Assembly: GCA_002381645.1 (NCBI GenBank)
Contig: DFXE01000007.1
Coordinates: forward strand, 183,201 to 247,200
DNA from: Bacteroidales bacterium UBA4116
GTDB lineage: Bacteria; Bacteroidota; Bacteroidia; Bacteroidales; Tannerellaceae
Direction of reading: 5' to 3'
DNA: 64,000 nt
The translations under genes were made by a program, and so were the position numbers. This document shows, piece by piece, positions 42,449 to 51,768 of the stretch. Each line of letters opens with the position of its first letter. The stretch's first letter is position 1. Below the pieces are notes generated by a model. That model was not told the origin of the DNA and made no database searches. It worked only from the letters and a program-made list of their open reading frames with translations.

Positions 42449-43801
42449 TTATAAGGTAATGGGTATTCCATTATAGAAATCAAGAATTTTAGTCCGGAAA
42501 ATGAATTCATACTTTGCCTGTGCCTGTTCGGAAAGGCTTTGTGAATATTTGGTTTTAGATTCATTATACTCGAACACATTACTTTTACCCGCTGCATAAC
42601 GTTCTTCGGCATATTTAAATGCTTCCCTGCTGGCTACGACAGATTTATCCGATGCCAAATACTTTTCCTGTGAAGCAGTTGCATTGTAATACGCCTGCTG
42701 GATTTCTTTATAAAGTATTTTTTTTGTGTTCTCCATCATTAATTCACGGTTGACAATATTTACCCGTGCCGCTCGAACATTGTTACGTATCTGAAAGCGG
42801 TTAAATATGGGTATGGTCAGGCTCAGCCCGATCACCTGCCGTTGATTATCCTTGAATTGCTTTGAAAAACCATCATTCTTAGTTCCATCAGGCAGACCGG
42901 TATAAAAATAGTAGTAACCGCTTCCGTAACTTGCGTTAAAGTTGAGGCGAGGGTAAAAATCAGCTTGTGCCACTTTCAACATTTTCCGCTGGCTTTGCAA
43001 TAAATACTCCTGCTCTTTTATCTGGGGTTTAACGATCACAGCACTATTATATATATTTTCCGGAGGAATGATACTACCCATATATTGCCCGATAGCGTCG
43101 TCTATCTGTGGCGTTTGAATATCAAAATCCGTTCCTTTACGTTCGAGTTCCAGGCTTTGTGCCAAATCGAGTAAGGCAAGTTCGACATTATTCCTTGCTT
43201 CCACAAACGAGACTTCATCGTTAGCCAATTGTGCCCGGATATCATATAATTGAGAAAGAGGTACTTTTCCGGCATTCACCAATGCCTCTGTCCGTGCAAC
43301 CTGCTCACCGGTCAGCTCCATTTGCAACTTAGCAATCTGCATAATTTCTTTATTGAAAAGTACCTGCAGATAATAAGATGCTATGTTAATAGCTAAACTT
43401 TCCTTTGCTTTTTCCAACGAAGCTATCGCTGCTTTCAGGTCTAATTTACGTGCTGCAATGTCATTCGGAATTTTCAGTCCATCAAAAATTGGCATACTGA
43501 TTTGTGCTCCGAAAGAGGTGTTTGAGCCGTTCCTGCTTTCAAGCACTCCCATTTCATTAGCTGCCCTACCGAAACTGAAATCCTGCCCTATAGAAGCGTT
43601 CAGGTTAGGAAGCCAACTGTTTTTACTGGTACTCATCTCAATTTCACGTAATTTCTGTTCCTGTTCCTGTTGTTTCAGCTCGATATTATTTTCAATCGCA
43701 TACTGAATACATTCTTCAAGTGTCCATTGTTTGGTTTGTGCTATTGCCAACATACCCGGCAAGGGTAATACTAAAGACAGTAATAGAATTATTTTTTTCA
43801 T
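42449..43801 (-). CDS. TolC-family outer-membrane efflux protein
   Basis: 450 aa. Signal peptide (KKIILLLSLVLPLPGMLAIAQ), then two repeats of long helices and barrel strands: WTLEECIQYAIENNIELKQQEQ and the second-half LTIPIFNRFQIRNNVRAARVN are the classic OEP motifs. It forms the outer-membrane duct of a tripartite exporter. It is the last gene of the efflux operon, 22 bp after the adaptor gene. Confidence 0.94.
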   Translation of the reverse strand: MKKIILLLSLVLPLPGMLAIAQTKQWTLEECIQYAIENNIELKQQEQEQKLREIEMSTSKNSWLPNLNASIGQDFSFGRAANEMGVLESRNGSNTSFGAQISMPIFDGLKIPNDIAARKLDLKAAIASLEKAKESLAINIASYYLQVLFNKEIMQIAKLQMELTGEQVARTEALVNAGKVPLSQLYDIRAQLANDEVSFVEARNNVELALLDLAQSLELERKGTDFDIQTPQIDDAIGQYMGSIIPPENIYNSAVIVKPQIKEQEYLLQSQRKMLKVAQADFYPRLNFNASYGSGYYYFYTGLPDGTKNDGFSKQFKDNQRQVIGLSLTIPIFNRFQIRNNVRAARVNIVNRELMMENTKKILYKEIQQAYYNATASQEKYLASDKSVVASREAFKYAEERYAAGKSNVFEYNESKTKYSQSLSEQAQAKYEFIFRTKILDFYNGIPITL

Positions 43802-43823
43802 ACAAGAGGAATTAGCAGATTAT

Positions 43824-44945
43824 TTATTTCTTTTTAGGGTCAACTGCCGAACCTCTTATCCGGTCATTGGCGGTTAACCCTTCTTTTACTTCAATTTTTA
43901 TACCATCGGAAAGTCCTGTTGTAACGGGATGCCTTTCAAAAATCTGTTCCGGTTTTTCCTGTTTTACCAGTTGTACAAAAGCTGAATCACCTTTAAATTC
44001 AACGGTACTTTCAGGGATTGTAAGTACACCTTCGGCACGTTTTAGTACGATTTCAGCGTTAGCGCTATAACCTGCACGTACAAACGCATCTTCAGGAATA
44101 GTTATAGCCGCTTTTATTTCAAACTGGATCGCTCCGTTCTTTTCTACTCCTTTCGGTGACACATATTCAAGCAACGCATCAAATACACGGCTTTCCATGG
44201 CACCTACGGTCAATTTGATCGGCATGCCTTCGGTAATACGCCCTATTTCAGTTTCATCCACATTTCCCCTGAATATCATATCGTTCATATTAGCTACCGT
44301 TGCAATAGTAGTACCATCGTTAAAGTTATTCGACTGGATGACGGAATTACCTACTTTCACCGGTACATCAAGGATCATCCCTGTTATGGTACTCCGTATC
44401 TGGGTGGTACTTGCCACTTTGGAATTCCGAGCAATACCATCACGTATAATTTCTAATGCGCTTTGGGCATTACCACGCTCTTCTTTTGCTTTCAGATAAT
44501 TCGCATGGGATAAATCGAAGTCTTCACGTGCGATTACACCCTGGTTAAATAAGGTTTCATCACGTTTGAATGTCTCCTCTACCTGACGAAGCGAAATTTC
44601 TGCCACATTCACACGGGATTCGGCACTATTTAGCTGCACCATTTCAGGAATTACCTTGATTTGCGCGATAATCTCTCCTTCTTTCACCATTTGTCCCGCT
44701 TCTTTATACAGTTCAGAAATGATTCCGGAAATCTGGGGTTTTATCAAAACTTCATACCTGGGCTCAACATTTCCTGTGGCTACCGTTTTAGTTTCCACAT
44801 TACCAACTTCTGGGGTTACAATCTCGTAAACGGTCACAACCGGCTGAGCTTTTTTCCATAAAAAAAAGAATGTACCCAATACTGCACCTAATACGATCAC
44901 GATTAAAAGGATGCGTAGAATCTTTTTCCAAATACGATTTTTCAT
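43824..44945 (-). CDS. Periplasmic adaptor of tripartite efflux pump (MacA/HlyD family)
   Basis: 373 aa from the ATG at 44945. N-terminal membrane anchor (ILRILLIVIVLGAVLGTFFFLW), biotinyl-lipoyl-like hairpin halves (YEVLIKPQISGIISELYKEAGQMVKEGEIIAQI), a helical hairpin, and a beta-barrel/membrane-proximal domain. The longer start at 44987 would overlap the permease gene and add a non-hydrophobic leader. It connects MacB-type permeases to the TolC-type channel encoded next to it. Confidence 0.93.
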   Translation of the reverse strand: MKNRIWKKILRILLIVIVLGAVLGTFFFLWKKAQPVVTVYEIVTPEVGNVETKTVATGNVEPRYEVLIKPQISGIISELYKEAGQMVKEGEIIAQIKVIPEMVQLNSAESRVNVAEISLRQVEETFKRDETLFNQGVIAREDFDLSHANYLKAKEERGNAQSALEIIRDGIARNSKVASTTQIRSTITGMILDVPVKVGNSVIQSNNFNDGTTIATVANMNDMIFRGNVDETEIGRITEGMPIKLTVGAMESRVFDALLEYVSPKGVEKNGAIQFEIKAAITIPEDAFVRAGYSANAEIVLKRAEGVLTIPESTVEFKGDSAFVQLVKQEKPEQIFERHPVTTGLSDGIKIEVKEGLTANDRIRGSAVDPKKK

Positions 44946-44967
44946 GACTTTATCATTGTTTATTTTA

Positions 44968-46227
44968 TTATTCTTCACGAATGGCATCTATCGCCTTGAT
45001 CTGCATAGCCCGCCAGGCAGGGATCAGCCCTGCTAGTAAACCACTAAAAAGCAACACGACTGTAGCCGCCAAAGCGGTATTGATACTTACTTCGGGATTT
45101 TCAAAAAAGGTCTGTCTTTGCGCCGGTTGGGCAGCTAATAATTTATTTACTACATCCAGTAAAAATACCCCAAGGCTTAATCCCAGCAAACCCGCCATAG
45201 AAGTCAGCAAAAGGCTCTCGCTCATTACCTGGGATATGATATTGAAAGGCTTTGCTCCCAATGCCCTTCTGACCCCGATTTCCTTAGTGCGTTCTTTTAC
45301 GGTAACCATCATAATATTACTTACGCCTATTATACCTGCCAGCAGGGTACCCATACCGACCAGCCATACCAGGATATCGATCCCTGTAAAAAGCATTTCG
45401 AAGGTTGAAAACTGCGCAGCAAGATTTACGACTCCAACGGCTTGTGGATCGGTTGGAGCTATTTCATTCTGGGCTTTTAAAATAGCTGTTATTTCGTCTA
45501 TTACACTTTGAATAGGGATGCCTCTTTTACCGCTTACGCAAAGGAAATGAAGGATATCACCCTGATTTAATGTCTGTTGCATAGTTGAATAAGGAAGAAT
45601 CACCGAACTTTCTGAACGCCCACCGATATTGATATTCGACGATTTAGCCTTTATTACTCCCACAATCTGATAATACAACCCATTTACACGGATATATTTA
45701 CCGGTAGGGTCCTCATTCCGGAAAAGAGTTTCGTTCACTTCCGTTCCGATCAGGCAAACTTTACGGTTTTCACGTATATCAATATCATTCAGTAACCGCC
45801 CGAAATGGAGCACCTGTGTTTCAATATTAAAATATCCAGGAAGAACGCCCTTTACATTAAATGTTCCTGTCAGTTGTCCGTATACGATATTTTTTTCCGA
45901 ACGGCTACCCCAAAGAATGGGCGAAATATCCTCAACACCTTGTACATTCTGAACAATGGCATCCACATCGCGGTTTCGCATACTCCACCACCGCCCTTTA
46001 TTAAAACCTTTATAAGGTTCGCTGGTCCGGTCGGTATAGAAAAATACGGAATTAGTTGCGAATCCATCGAAATTCCCCATTATACCGTTTTTCATTCCGT
46101 TACCGGAACCCAAAAGAATAACCAGCATAAGTATACCCCAGAATACCCCAAAGCAGGTTAATAAGCTGCGTGTTTTATTTCGGGTGATGGTAACCCATAT
46201 TTCGACCCATCTGTCTATATCAAACAT
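44968..46227 (-). CDS. MacB-type ABC transporter permease (second copy)
   Basis: 419 aa. MacB topology: TM1 near the N-terminus (LTCFGVFWGILMLVILLGSGNG), a large periplasmic MacB_PCD domain (~50-255), and three C-terminal helices in the FtsX domain (VSNIMMVTVKERTKEIGVRRALGAKP is the coupling helix). The FtsX-type ERTKEIGVRRALGA motif contacts the ATPase. It follows a homologous permease gene by 14 bp; the two probably pair as a heterodimer. Confidence 0.94.
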   Translation of the reverse strand: MFDIDRWVEIWVTITRNKTRSLLTCFGVFWGILMLVILLGSGNGMKNGIMGNFDGFATNSVFFYTDRTSEPYKGFNKGRWWSMRNRDVDAIVQNVQGVEDISPILWGSRSEKNIVYGQLTGTFNVKGVLPGYFNIETQVLHFGRLLNDIDIRENRKVCLIGTEVNETLFRNEDPTGKYIRVNGLYYQIVGVIKAKSSNINIGGRSESSVILPYSTMQQTLNQGDILHFLCVSGKRGIPIQSVIDEITAILKAQNEIAPTDPQAVGVVNLAAQFSTFEMLFTGIDILVWLVGMGTLLAGIIGVSNIMMVTVKERTKEIGVRRALGAKPFNIISQVMSESLLLTSMAGLLGLSLGVFLLDVVNKLLAAQPAQRQTFFENPEVSINTALAATVVLLFSGLLAGLIPAWRAMQIKAIDAIREE

Positions 46228-46241
46228 ATCGTGAATGTTAT

Positions 46242-47513
46242 TTATTCGGCCCGCATAGCTTCAATAGCGGTTATTTTTGTTGCTTTCCGCGCCGGAAAAT
46301 ATCCCGCCAGCACACCGGCAAGGATAAGCACTCCCGTTGCAGCCAATGATATACCCAGGCTTACGGTAGGATTACGGAAAACAGTCGTATCTTCAGGATT
46401 GCTTCCTGCGGAATTTGCTCCTGCCATTTCCATTCCGTAATTAATTAATTCTGTCAGACCGATTCCTACTACCATACCTACATAACCGAATATGGCTGTT
46501 ACCAATACCGATTCAACAATAATAAGCCGCAGGATAGATGACGGTTTTGCTCCTAACGCCTTTCGGATTCCAAACTCTTTTGTACGTTCCCGTACCGTAA
46601 TCAGCATGATATTGCTTACTCCCACGATACCTGCCATTAATGTGCCGATACCAACTATCCAGATAAACAGATTGATTCCGTTTGTCATACCCTGCCACAT
46701 CCGGAAATTATCTCCCGAATTCCACATTCCGATAGCATTTTTGTCGGCCGGGTCAAATTGATGTCGACGCGCCATACTCTCCCGGAAGCGTTCCTGAAAT
46801 GCTTCGCTTTCTTCTTCCGTGTTCACGCCGTTTAAAGTAAATTCAAGGTAACGTATCCTGTGTCCCCCTTCATAAAGCGCCTGCCCCGTGGTAAATGGAA
46901 TATAAGCCGGTGCATTGTTAGTGTTATTTTCATCCTGGTATATTCCTATCACCTGAAACATAAGGCTTCCCACTTTTACATATTGTCCGAGCGGCTGTAC
47001 CGAATCCCTGAACAAGACTTCCACCATACGCGGTGTTATTACAATAACTTTCCTTTTATCCCGGATATCCACATCGTTGATAAACCTACCGTCGCCGGAT
47101 AATATCGGTTTGTAGTAAATAAAAGCATAATCAGGATGAACGGCCACGATTTCACCGGTTAAATACTCTTTATCAAAGGTAATGGTATCGTTCCGGTAAT
47201 TAGCAGCAGAGAGGTAATTGATTTCAGGATGTTCTCTTTTTACGGCAAGCAGGTCTTTTTCGGTGAATTCAATACTTCGGTTCGGCTGAAAGCCTTTATA
47301 AGGAAGCGTGGTATACCGTGACCAGCTCGTGGCAGTATTTTCAGCCATAAAACGGAAATTATAGCTTATACCATTGCCAAGGCCATTTCCGGCCCCAAGT
47401 AGAACAATTAGCATGAATATACCCCAGGCTACCGAAAATCCGGTAAGAAAAGTACGAAGTTTATTCTTCTTCATCGTACTCCATATCTCACGGAGATTGT
47501 CAAAATCAAACAT
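46242..47513 (-). CDS. MacB-type ABC transporter permease (first copy)
   Basis: 423 aa, same MacB_PCD plus FtsX layout as its neighbour (TM1 LTGFSVAWGIFMLIVLLGAGNG; coupling segment VSNIMLITVRERTKEFGIRKALGAKP; three C-terminal helices). Its start overlaps the ATPase stop by 8 bp, so ATPase and permease are translationally coupled. With the second permease it likely forms a heterodimeric, mechanotransmitting exporter. Confidence 0.94.
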   Translation of the reverse strand: MFDFDNLREIWSTMKKNKLRTFLTGFSVAWGIFMLIVLLGAGNGLGNGISYNFRFMAENTATSWSRYTTLPYKGFQPNRSIEFTEKDLLAVKREHPEINYLSAANYRNDTITFDKEYLTGEIVAVHPDYAFIYYKPILSGDGRFINDVDIRDKRKVIVITPRMVEVLFRDSVQPLGQYVKVGSLMFQVIGIYQDENNTNNAPAYIPFTTGQALYEGGHRIRYLEFTLNGVNTEEESEAFQERFRESMARRHQFDPADKNAIGMWNSGDNFRMWQGMTNGINLFIWIVGIGTLMAGIVGVSNIMLITVRERTKEFGIRKALGAKPSSILRLIIVESVLVTAIFGYVGMVVGIGLTELINYGMEMAGANSAGSNPEDTTVFRNPTVSLGISLAATGVLILAGVLAGYFPARKATKITAIEAMRAE

Positions 47514-48192
47514 AATGGGGAACGGTCTCTATTCGTTCAATGACACCGTCTTTAAGCCGGATGATGCGGTCGGTTGCTTCAGCTACGGACTCTTCATGTG
47601 TTACGATGATCATAGTCATGCCTTCCGCATTTACTTTACGTAAAAGTTCCATTACTTCTACCGTAGTAACACTATCCAAAGCTCCGGTAGGTTCATCGGC
47701 AAGGATAACACGCGGTTTAGCGATCAAAGCCCTTGCAATAGCCACACGTTGCTTTTGTCCTCCCGACATTTCGTTCGGCATATGTTCTGCCCAATCCGCC
47801 AAACCTACCATATCGAGGTATTCCATAGCAATAGCATTCCTTTTTTTTCTTTTCACCCCCTGATAATAAAGTGGTAATGCTACATTCTCTACCGCATTTT
47901 TAAAAGATATAAGATTAAAAGACTGAAAAATAAATCCAATCATTTTATTGCGCAATTCTGCGGCACGACTCTCACTGAGATCCCAGATCAACTGCCCGTT
48001 CAACTTGTAAACGCCCGTATCATATGTATCGAGTATGCCCAGAATATTAAGCAGGGTTGATTTACCCGATCCGGAAGATCCCATTATGGACACCATTTCA
48101 CCTTCTTCAATGGTCAGGTTGATACCTTTTAAAACATGCAGAGGAGCACCGTTGTGGTACGTTTTGTTAATATCTTCTAGTTGGATTATCAT
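47506..48192 (-). CDS. ABC transporter ATPase, MacB/LolD type
   Basis: 228 aa. Walker A GSSGSGKST, Q-loop FIFQSFNLISFKNAVENVALPLYYQGV, signature MSGGQKQRVAIARAL, Walker B VILADEPTGALD, H-loop VTHEES. It powers the two permeases that follow. It is the first gene of the five-gene efflux operon, with a promoter-like box and a palindrome upstream (48282-48321). Confidence 0.95.
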   Translation of the reverse strand: MIIQLEDINKTYHNGAPLHVLKGINLTIEEGEMVSIMGSSGSGKSTLLNILGILDTYDTGVYKLNGQLIWDLSESRAAELRNKMIGFIFQSFNLISFKNAVENVALPLYYQGVKRKKRNAIAMEYLDMVGLADWAEHMPNEMSGGQKQRVAIARALIAKPRVILADEPTGALDSVTTVEVMELLRKVNAEGMTMIIVTHEESVAEATDRIIRLKDGVIERIETVPHYV

Positions 48193-48281
48193 ATAAATAC
48201 AGTTGTTACTTATGTTATAAGACGCTGAAATTAATAAAATGTTACAACCTGCGGGAAATATTTTTTTATTTAGTTACCTGA

Positions 48282-48289
48282 CAAATATA
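48282..48289 (-). promoter_or_regulatory. Putative -7 box of the efflux operon
   Basis: Minus strand TATATTTG (TAnnTTTG), ~90 bp upstream of the ATPase ATG at 48192. Confidence 0.45.
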
Positions 48290-48302
48290 TGCATTGACTT
48301 AA

Positions 48303-48321
48303 TACCATGCATCACATGGTA
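48303..48321. promoter_or_regulatory. Operator-like palindrome upstream of the efflux operon
   Basis: Perfect 7-bp inverted repeat TACCATG-CATCA-CATGGTA, 14 bp upstream of the -7 box, covering the expected -33 region. It would suit a dimeric repressor, but no regulator gene is adjacent. Confidence 0.45.
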
Positions 48322-48411
48322 CTAAAAATTAATCAACATTAACTATTAATGAATGATTAAACATTACTTTTTAATTATCCTCTTGCAGTCGGAATAAACA
48401 GTATATTTGTG

Positions 48412-48419
48412 CTAACCTT
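48412..48419 (+). promoter_or_regulatory. Putative -7 box of the isomerase/epimerase gene
   Basis: Plus strand TATATTTG, 14 bp upstream of the ATG at 48434. Confidence 0.45.
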
Positions 48420-48433
48420 ATAAAATTATTATT

Positions 48434-49402
48434 ATGACAAACAGAAGAAACTTCCTAAAAAATGCTTCAATCCTTGCAACAACAGGATTACTCGCAGGTA
48501 AACCCGGGCTAGGCAATGCCCATCCAAACGGTACGACAACTATAACGATGGCAAACAAAACGTTGGGGTTACAAATCTATTCATTACAACGGGAATTGTA
48601 TGATAATCTTCCAAAACGGATGCGCGAATTGAAAGATATGGGATACACCAAATTGGAACTTGCCGGGTATAAAGAAGGGAAAATCGGTGGTGTCGATATG
48701 ATGGAATTTAAAAAGATGGCTGACGATGCCGGATTAAACATTATAAGTTCACACCTCGAACCTTATATAGACGGACATACCGATCCGTTCTTACTGGATT
48801 ACCAGAAAGAAATGATGCCCCAGGTAAATGAATTCTGGAAAAGGGCTGCCGACGACCATGCAAAATTGGAATGTAAATACATGATACAGGCTACTATGCC
48901 GACTTGTAAATCCCATGAACGCGCATACCTGCTTTGCGATTTCTTCAATGAAGCGGGCCGCATTGTAAAAGCTGCCGGTTTAAAATACGGATATCATAAT
49001 CACCATATGGAATTTGAGCGGCTGCTTCGTCCTGAAGATGCCGGTAAAAATAAAAATCCCTGGACAATTCCCGGCGATCAGATATATGACTTGTTCATAC
49101 AAGGAACAGACCCCGGACTTGTATTATATGAAATGGATGTTTACTGGACCATCCGTGGTGGTAGCGACCCTGTTGACTACATGCGCAAACATCCCGACCG
49201 CATAAAGCTTTTACATATAAAAGACACCACTATTTTAGGGCAGAGCGGCCTTCTAAATTTTGAGAACATATTTAATCAGATGTATGAAAATAAGATAGCA
49301 GACTTCTTCGTTGAGATGGAACCGCTGAAAGACGGACGGACACAATACCAGGGAATAAAGGAATGCTCGGACTATCTTCAAAAGGCAACTTTCGTAAAAT
49401 AA
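48434..49402 (+). CDS. Sugar phosphate isomerase/epimerase-like TIM-barrel protein with Tat-like signal
   Basis: 322 aa. N-terminus TNRRNFLKNASILATTGLLAG resembles a Tat signal (twin Arg then a hydrophobic stretch), so export to the periplasm is likely. The AP_endonuc_2 (xylose isomerase-like) TIM barrel is recognised by KLELAGYKEGKIGG, GLKYGYHNHHMEFE (metal His), LVLYEMDVYWTIRGGSDPVDY and IKLLHIKDT. Such exported members act on glycans or inositols; the substrate is unknown. The next gene (SDR) follows after 157 bp, and the pair may act on the same carbohydrate. Confidence 0.88.
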   Translation: MTNRRNFLKNASILATTGLLAGKPGLGNAHPNGTTTITMANKTLGLQIYSLQRELYDNLPKRMRELKDMGYTKLELAGYKEGKIGGVDMMEFKKMADDAGLNIISSHLEPYIDGHTDPFLLDYQKEMMPQVNEFWKRAADDHAKLECKYMIQATMPTCKSHERAYLLCDFFNEAGRIVKAAGLKYGYHNHHMEFERLLRPEDAGKNKNPWTIPGDQIYDLFIQGTDPGLVLYEMDVYWTIRGGSDPVDYMRKHPDRIKLLHIKDTTILGQSGLLNFENIFNQMYENKIADFFVEMEPLKDGRTQYQGIKECSDYLQKATFVK

Positions 49403-49559
49403 ATTACATGCGGTATTAAACACATTTTCAGAACCGGTATAATGATTATGATTATAATACTTAATATCAATTAAAATAATCTTTCTTAAAGCTAAACCCT
49501 GTAAAAAAACAAACCAATTCTTACACGTGTTGATATACTATTAACTAAAATATAATGCA

Positions 49560-50354
49560 ATGAGTATGTTAAAAGACAAAGTAATTATCATCACAGGTGC
49601 AGCCACCGGACTTGGGTTTGCAACCACGAAAGAATGCGTAAAGCAGGGTGCGAAGCTTACATTAGTGGATAATAACGAAGAAAACCTGATGAAAGCAATT
49701 GATAACATCAACAAAGAATATTCCGGTGAAGTAACGATTAAATCTGTTATCGCTGACGTGTCCAAAGAAGAAGATGTCAAAAGATACGTTGAGATAACGA
49801 AAGAAACGTATGGCAGGATCGATGGCTTGTATAACAATGCCGGTATCGAAGGCAAACAAGACTCTATCACCGATTATGATCTTGAAATCTTTAAGAAGGT
49901 TATCGATATCAACCTGATGGGTACATATTACGGATTGCGGTATGTATTACCGGTAATGCAGGAACAGGAATACGGACGTATTGTCAACGTAGCTTCCGTA
50001 GGCGGAATCAGGGGAGTCATGAATCAAATTCCGTATGTGGCAAGTAAACACGCGGTGGTAGGTATGACAAAAAATGCTGCATTGGAATATGCGAAACAAG
50101 GCATATGTACCAACGCTATTGCACCTGGAGCCATATTAACGCCTATGGTTGAAAAATCATTCAAACAAATGAATCCGGATAATCCGGAAGAAGCGGAAGA
50201 AGAATATGCAAAAAGCAATCCGACAAAACGTCTGGGTAAGCCCGAAGAAGTAGCGAGTGTGGTAGTATTCCTTTTAAGTGACAAATGCAGCTATGTAAAC
50301 GGACAAATCGTCGCAATTGACGGAGGTCAATCTTACTCGTACGGGACAGTATAA
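49560..50354 (+). CDS. Short-chain dehydrogenase/reductase
   Basis: 264 aa classical SDR. TGxxxGxG motif VIIITGAATGLGFATTKEC, NNAG motif in DGLYNNAGIEGK, catalytic Ser/Tyr/Lys in NVASVGGIRGVMNQIPYVASKHAVVGMTK, and a C-terminal YVNGQIVAIDGGQSYSY. It oxidises or reduces an alcohol or ketone with NAD(P); glucose 1-dehydrogenase-like annotation is common for such proteins but not established. A strong hairpin at 50370-50410 ends the transcript. Confidence 0.93.
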   Translation: MSMLKDKVIIITGAATGLGFATTKECVKQGAKLTLVDNNEENLMKAIDNINKEYSGEVTIKSVIADVSKEEDVKRYVEITKETYGRIDGLYNNAGIEGKQDSITDYDLEIFKKVIDINLMGTYYGLRYVLPVMQEQEYGRIVNVASVGGIRGVMNQIPYVASKHAVVGMTKNAALEYAKQGICTNAIAPGAILTPMVEKSFKQMNPDNPEEAEEEYAKSNPTKRLGKPEEVASVVVFLLSDKCSYVNGQIVAIDGGQSYSYGTV

Positions 50355-50369
50355 CCTTCTTTTTCTCAT

Positions 50370-50410
50370 ACCACAGATTAATCAAACGGAGCTAATGATT
50401 AATCTGTGGT
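50370..50410. terminator. Bidirectional hairpin terminator between the SDR and the RNA-repair operon
   Basis: Perfect 15-bp stem ACCACAGATTAATCA/TGATTAATCTGTGGT (50370-50384 with 50396-50410) and an 11-nt loop, between converging transcripts. T runs are short on both sides, so termination may rely on the strong stem. Confidence 0.6.
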
Positions 50411-50414
50411 TATC

Positions 50415-51530
50415 TTACCTCTTTTCCCCGTTTATATACACTACCTCATGTGCCTCAATAAGCTGAGGTATTTCAAGTTTATATAACATTTTATCAAGAA
50501 CATTCTCCGGAAGGGCATATTCACGGTTCATGTTTTGACTTCGCCATAAATGGTACGGCTTTTCAACATATGCAATCTTCACCTTTGCGCCATAACTAAC
50601 AAAAAGATCAATTAACTGGGAACGCATAAGGGATGTAATGTTTGTGGCATTCCATATAAAATCCTGCCCCTTACGCAGATACACTCTTGCCTGCTCTTTG
50701 GCTTCCTGTATAACACGACCGTTACCTGCTTTATCTGTCGGAGCAATTTTATATTTGCGACGGATAGCATCAAGACTTATGACAGGGTTATCTGTTTTTA
50801 GGGAGTTGATATAATAATCTTTACCCATACCCGGCAGTCCTGACAGGAGTGTCACCTCACATTTAAAATTATCAAAAGGAATATAATCTACATAGCCGCC
50901 TTCTGTATGAAAATAATGATACCTTGCATTCGGAGTGGCAAATTCCTTAGGCTTACCCCAACAGTCTTGTTCCTTACAGAACAATTCGAACCATTCCAAC
51001 GCTTCCAGTAAGCCACCCGTATCACTGCAAATCCGGCCCCTGGCATCCGCTTCAGCTAAAATGCGGAGATGTTTGGTATTACAACGCAAAGCAACCTCCA
51101 GCACTTTCTTCTGCGGATCACCCTTTTCCATAAACCACAATGGTAATCCGTGGAAACGCACCAGTGAAACAATCTGCTCACGAGTAGTAAATGGTACAGG
51201 TATATCCTTGTAAAGAATAGTCCTTGCCGTATATTCGCCTTTCCGGGCATGTCCGTTAGATGAAATTACACCATCCCCTTCATTGATAGATGTAGATCTT
51301 TTTTCAACATCATGCAACAAGGCAGCCGTCCATATAATCTCTTTCTCATCTTCCGGCAACTCCTTATACGCTTCCAATTTTTCCAGTTCCCGCAAAACCA
51401 TTTGCGTATGTACAGCAACATCTCCTTCAGCATGATGTCGTTTATGCTGTGGTACATGCCGCATATCAGCTACCCAGGAATACATTTGTTCCAAAGCAGC
51501 CCAATCTTTATTATGTATAATTGCGTTCAT
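50415..51530 (-). CDS. HD phosphohydrolase-polynucleotide kinase fusion (RNA end healing)
   Basis: 371 aa, two domains. N-terminal HD domain (~20-165): His41 in VHTQMVLREL, HD pair His73-Asp74 in AALLHDVEKRS, and later RFHGLPLWF. C-terminal P-loop kinase (~225-371): Walker A SGLPGMGKD (231-238), SLDAIRRKY, and a phosphate-acceptor region ATNITSLMRSQLIDLF, as in T4-PNK-like 5' kinases. Together these would trim or remove cyclic or terminal phosphates and phosphorylate 5'-OH RNA ends, preparing substrates for the ATP-dependent ligase encoded upstream. Last gene of the operon, 238 bp after the ligase. The HD role is inferred; in other RNA-repair proteins HD domains act as phosphatases or phosphodiesterases. 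Confidence 0.88.
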   Translation of the reverse strand: MNAIIHNKDWAALEQMYSWVADMRHVPQHKRHHAEGDVAVHTQMVLRELEKLEAYKELPEDEKEIIWTAALLHDVEKRSTSINEGDGVISSNGHARKGEYTARTILYKDIPVPFTTREQIVSLVRFHGLPLWFMEKGDPQKKVLEVALRCNTKHLRILAEADARGRICSDTGGLLEALEWFELFCKEQDCWGKPKEFATPNARYHYFHTEGGYVDYIPFDNFKCEVTLLSGLPGMGKDYYINSLKTDNPVISLDAIRRKYKIAPTDKAGNGRVIQEAKEQARVYLRKGQDFIWNATNITSLMRSQLIDLFVSYGAKVKIAYVEKPYHLWRSQNMNREYALPENVLDKMLYKLEIPQLIEAHEVVYINGEKR

Positions 51531-51768
51531 AATATTAATAATTCAATAACTGAGTAATTCAATGAATCAATAACTCATAACTGAATAAATCCGTAGTAGG
51601 GTAAATCAGCAATAGAACCACTCAATAATTAGATAGGCGGATTATCAATCCATGGTAAAATTATGCACCTATTAAATCGTTCCCTTATTTCATTAGTAAA
51701 TTATCCTATCACTGAATTATTCAGTCATTGAGTTACTCAGTTAATGAATTATTCAGTTAATGAGTTAT
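51531..51768. repeat. Intra-operon gap bounded by inverted 16-bp repeats
   Basis: Four tandem degenerate 16-bp copies (51709-51724, 51725-51740, 51741-51756, 51757-51772; pattern TyAyTGArTTAyTCAG, the third and fourth starting TTAATGA) end on the ligase stop codon. On the other side of the gap the reverse complement CTGAGTAATTCAATGA occurs at 51550-51565, matching copy two with one mismatch, followed by weaker copies. The two sets could fold into a large hairpin in the mRNA. No ORF is seen here. Confidence 0.7.

Noticed and set aside
44946..44987. Longer N-terminus of the efflux adaptor
   Set aside because: It overlaps the permease gene and places polar residues before the membrane anchor.
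44981..45511. 176-aa plus-strand ORF opposite a MacB-type permease
   Set aside because: It is a shadow of the membrane-protein gene in the other strand; hydrophobic antisense frames of FtsX proteins look like this.
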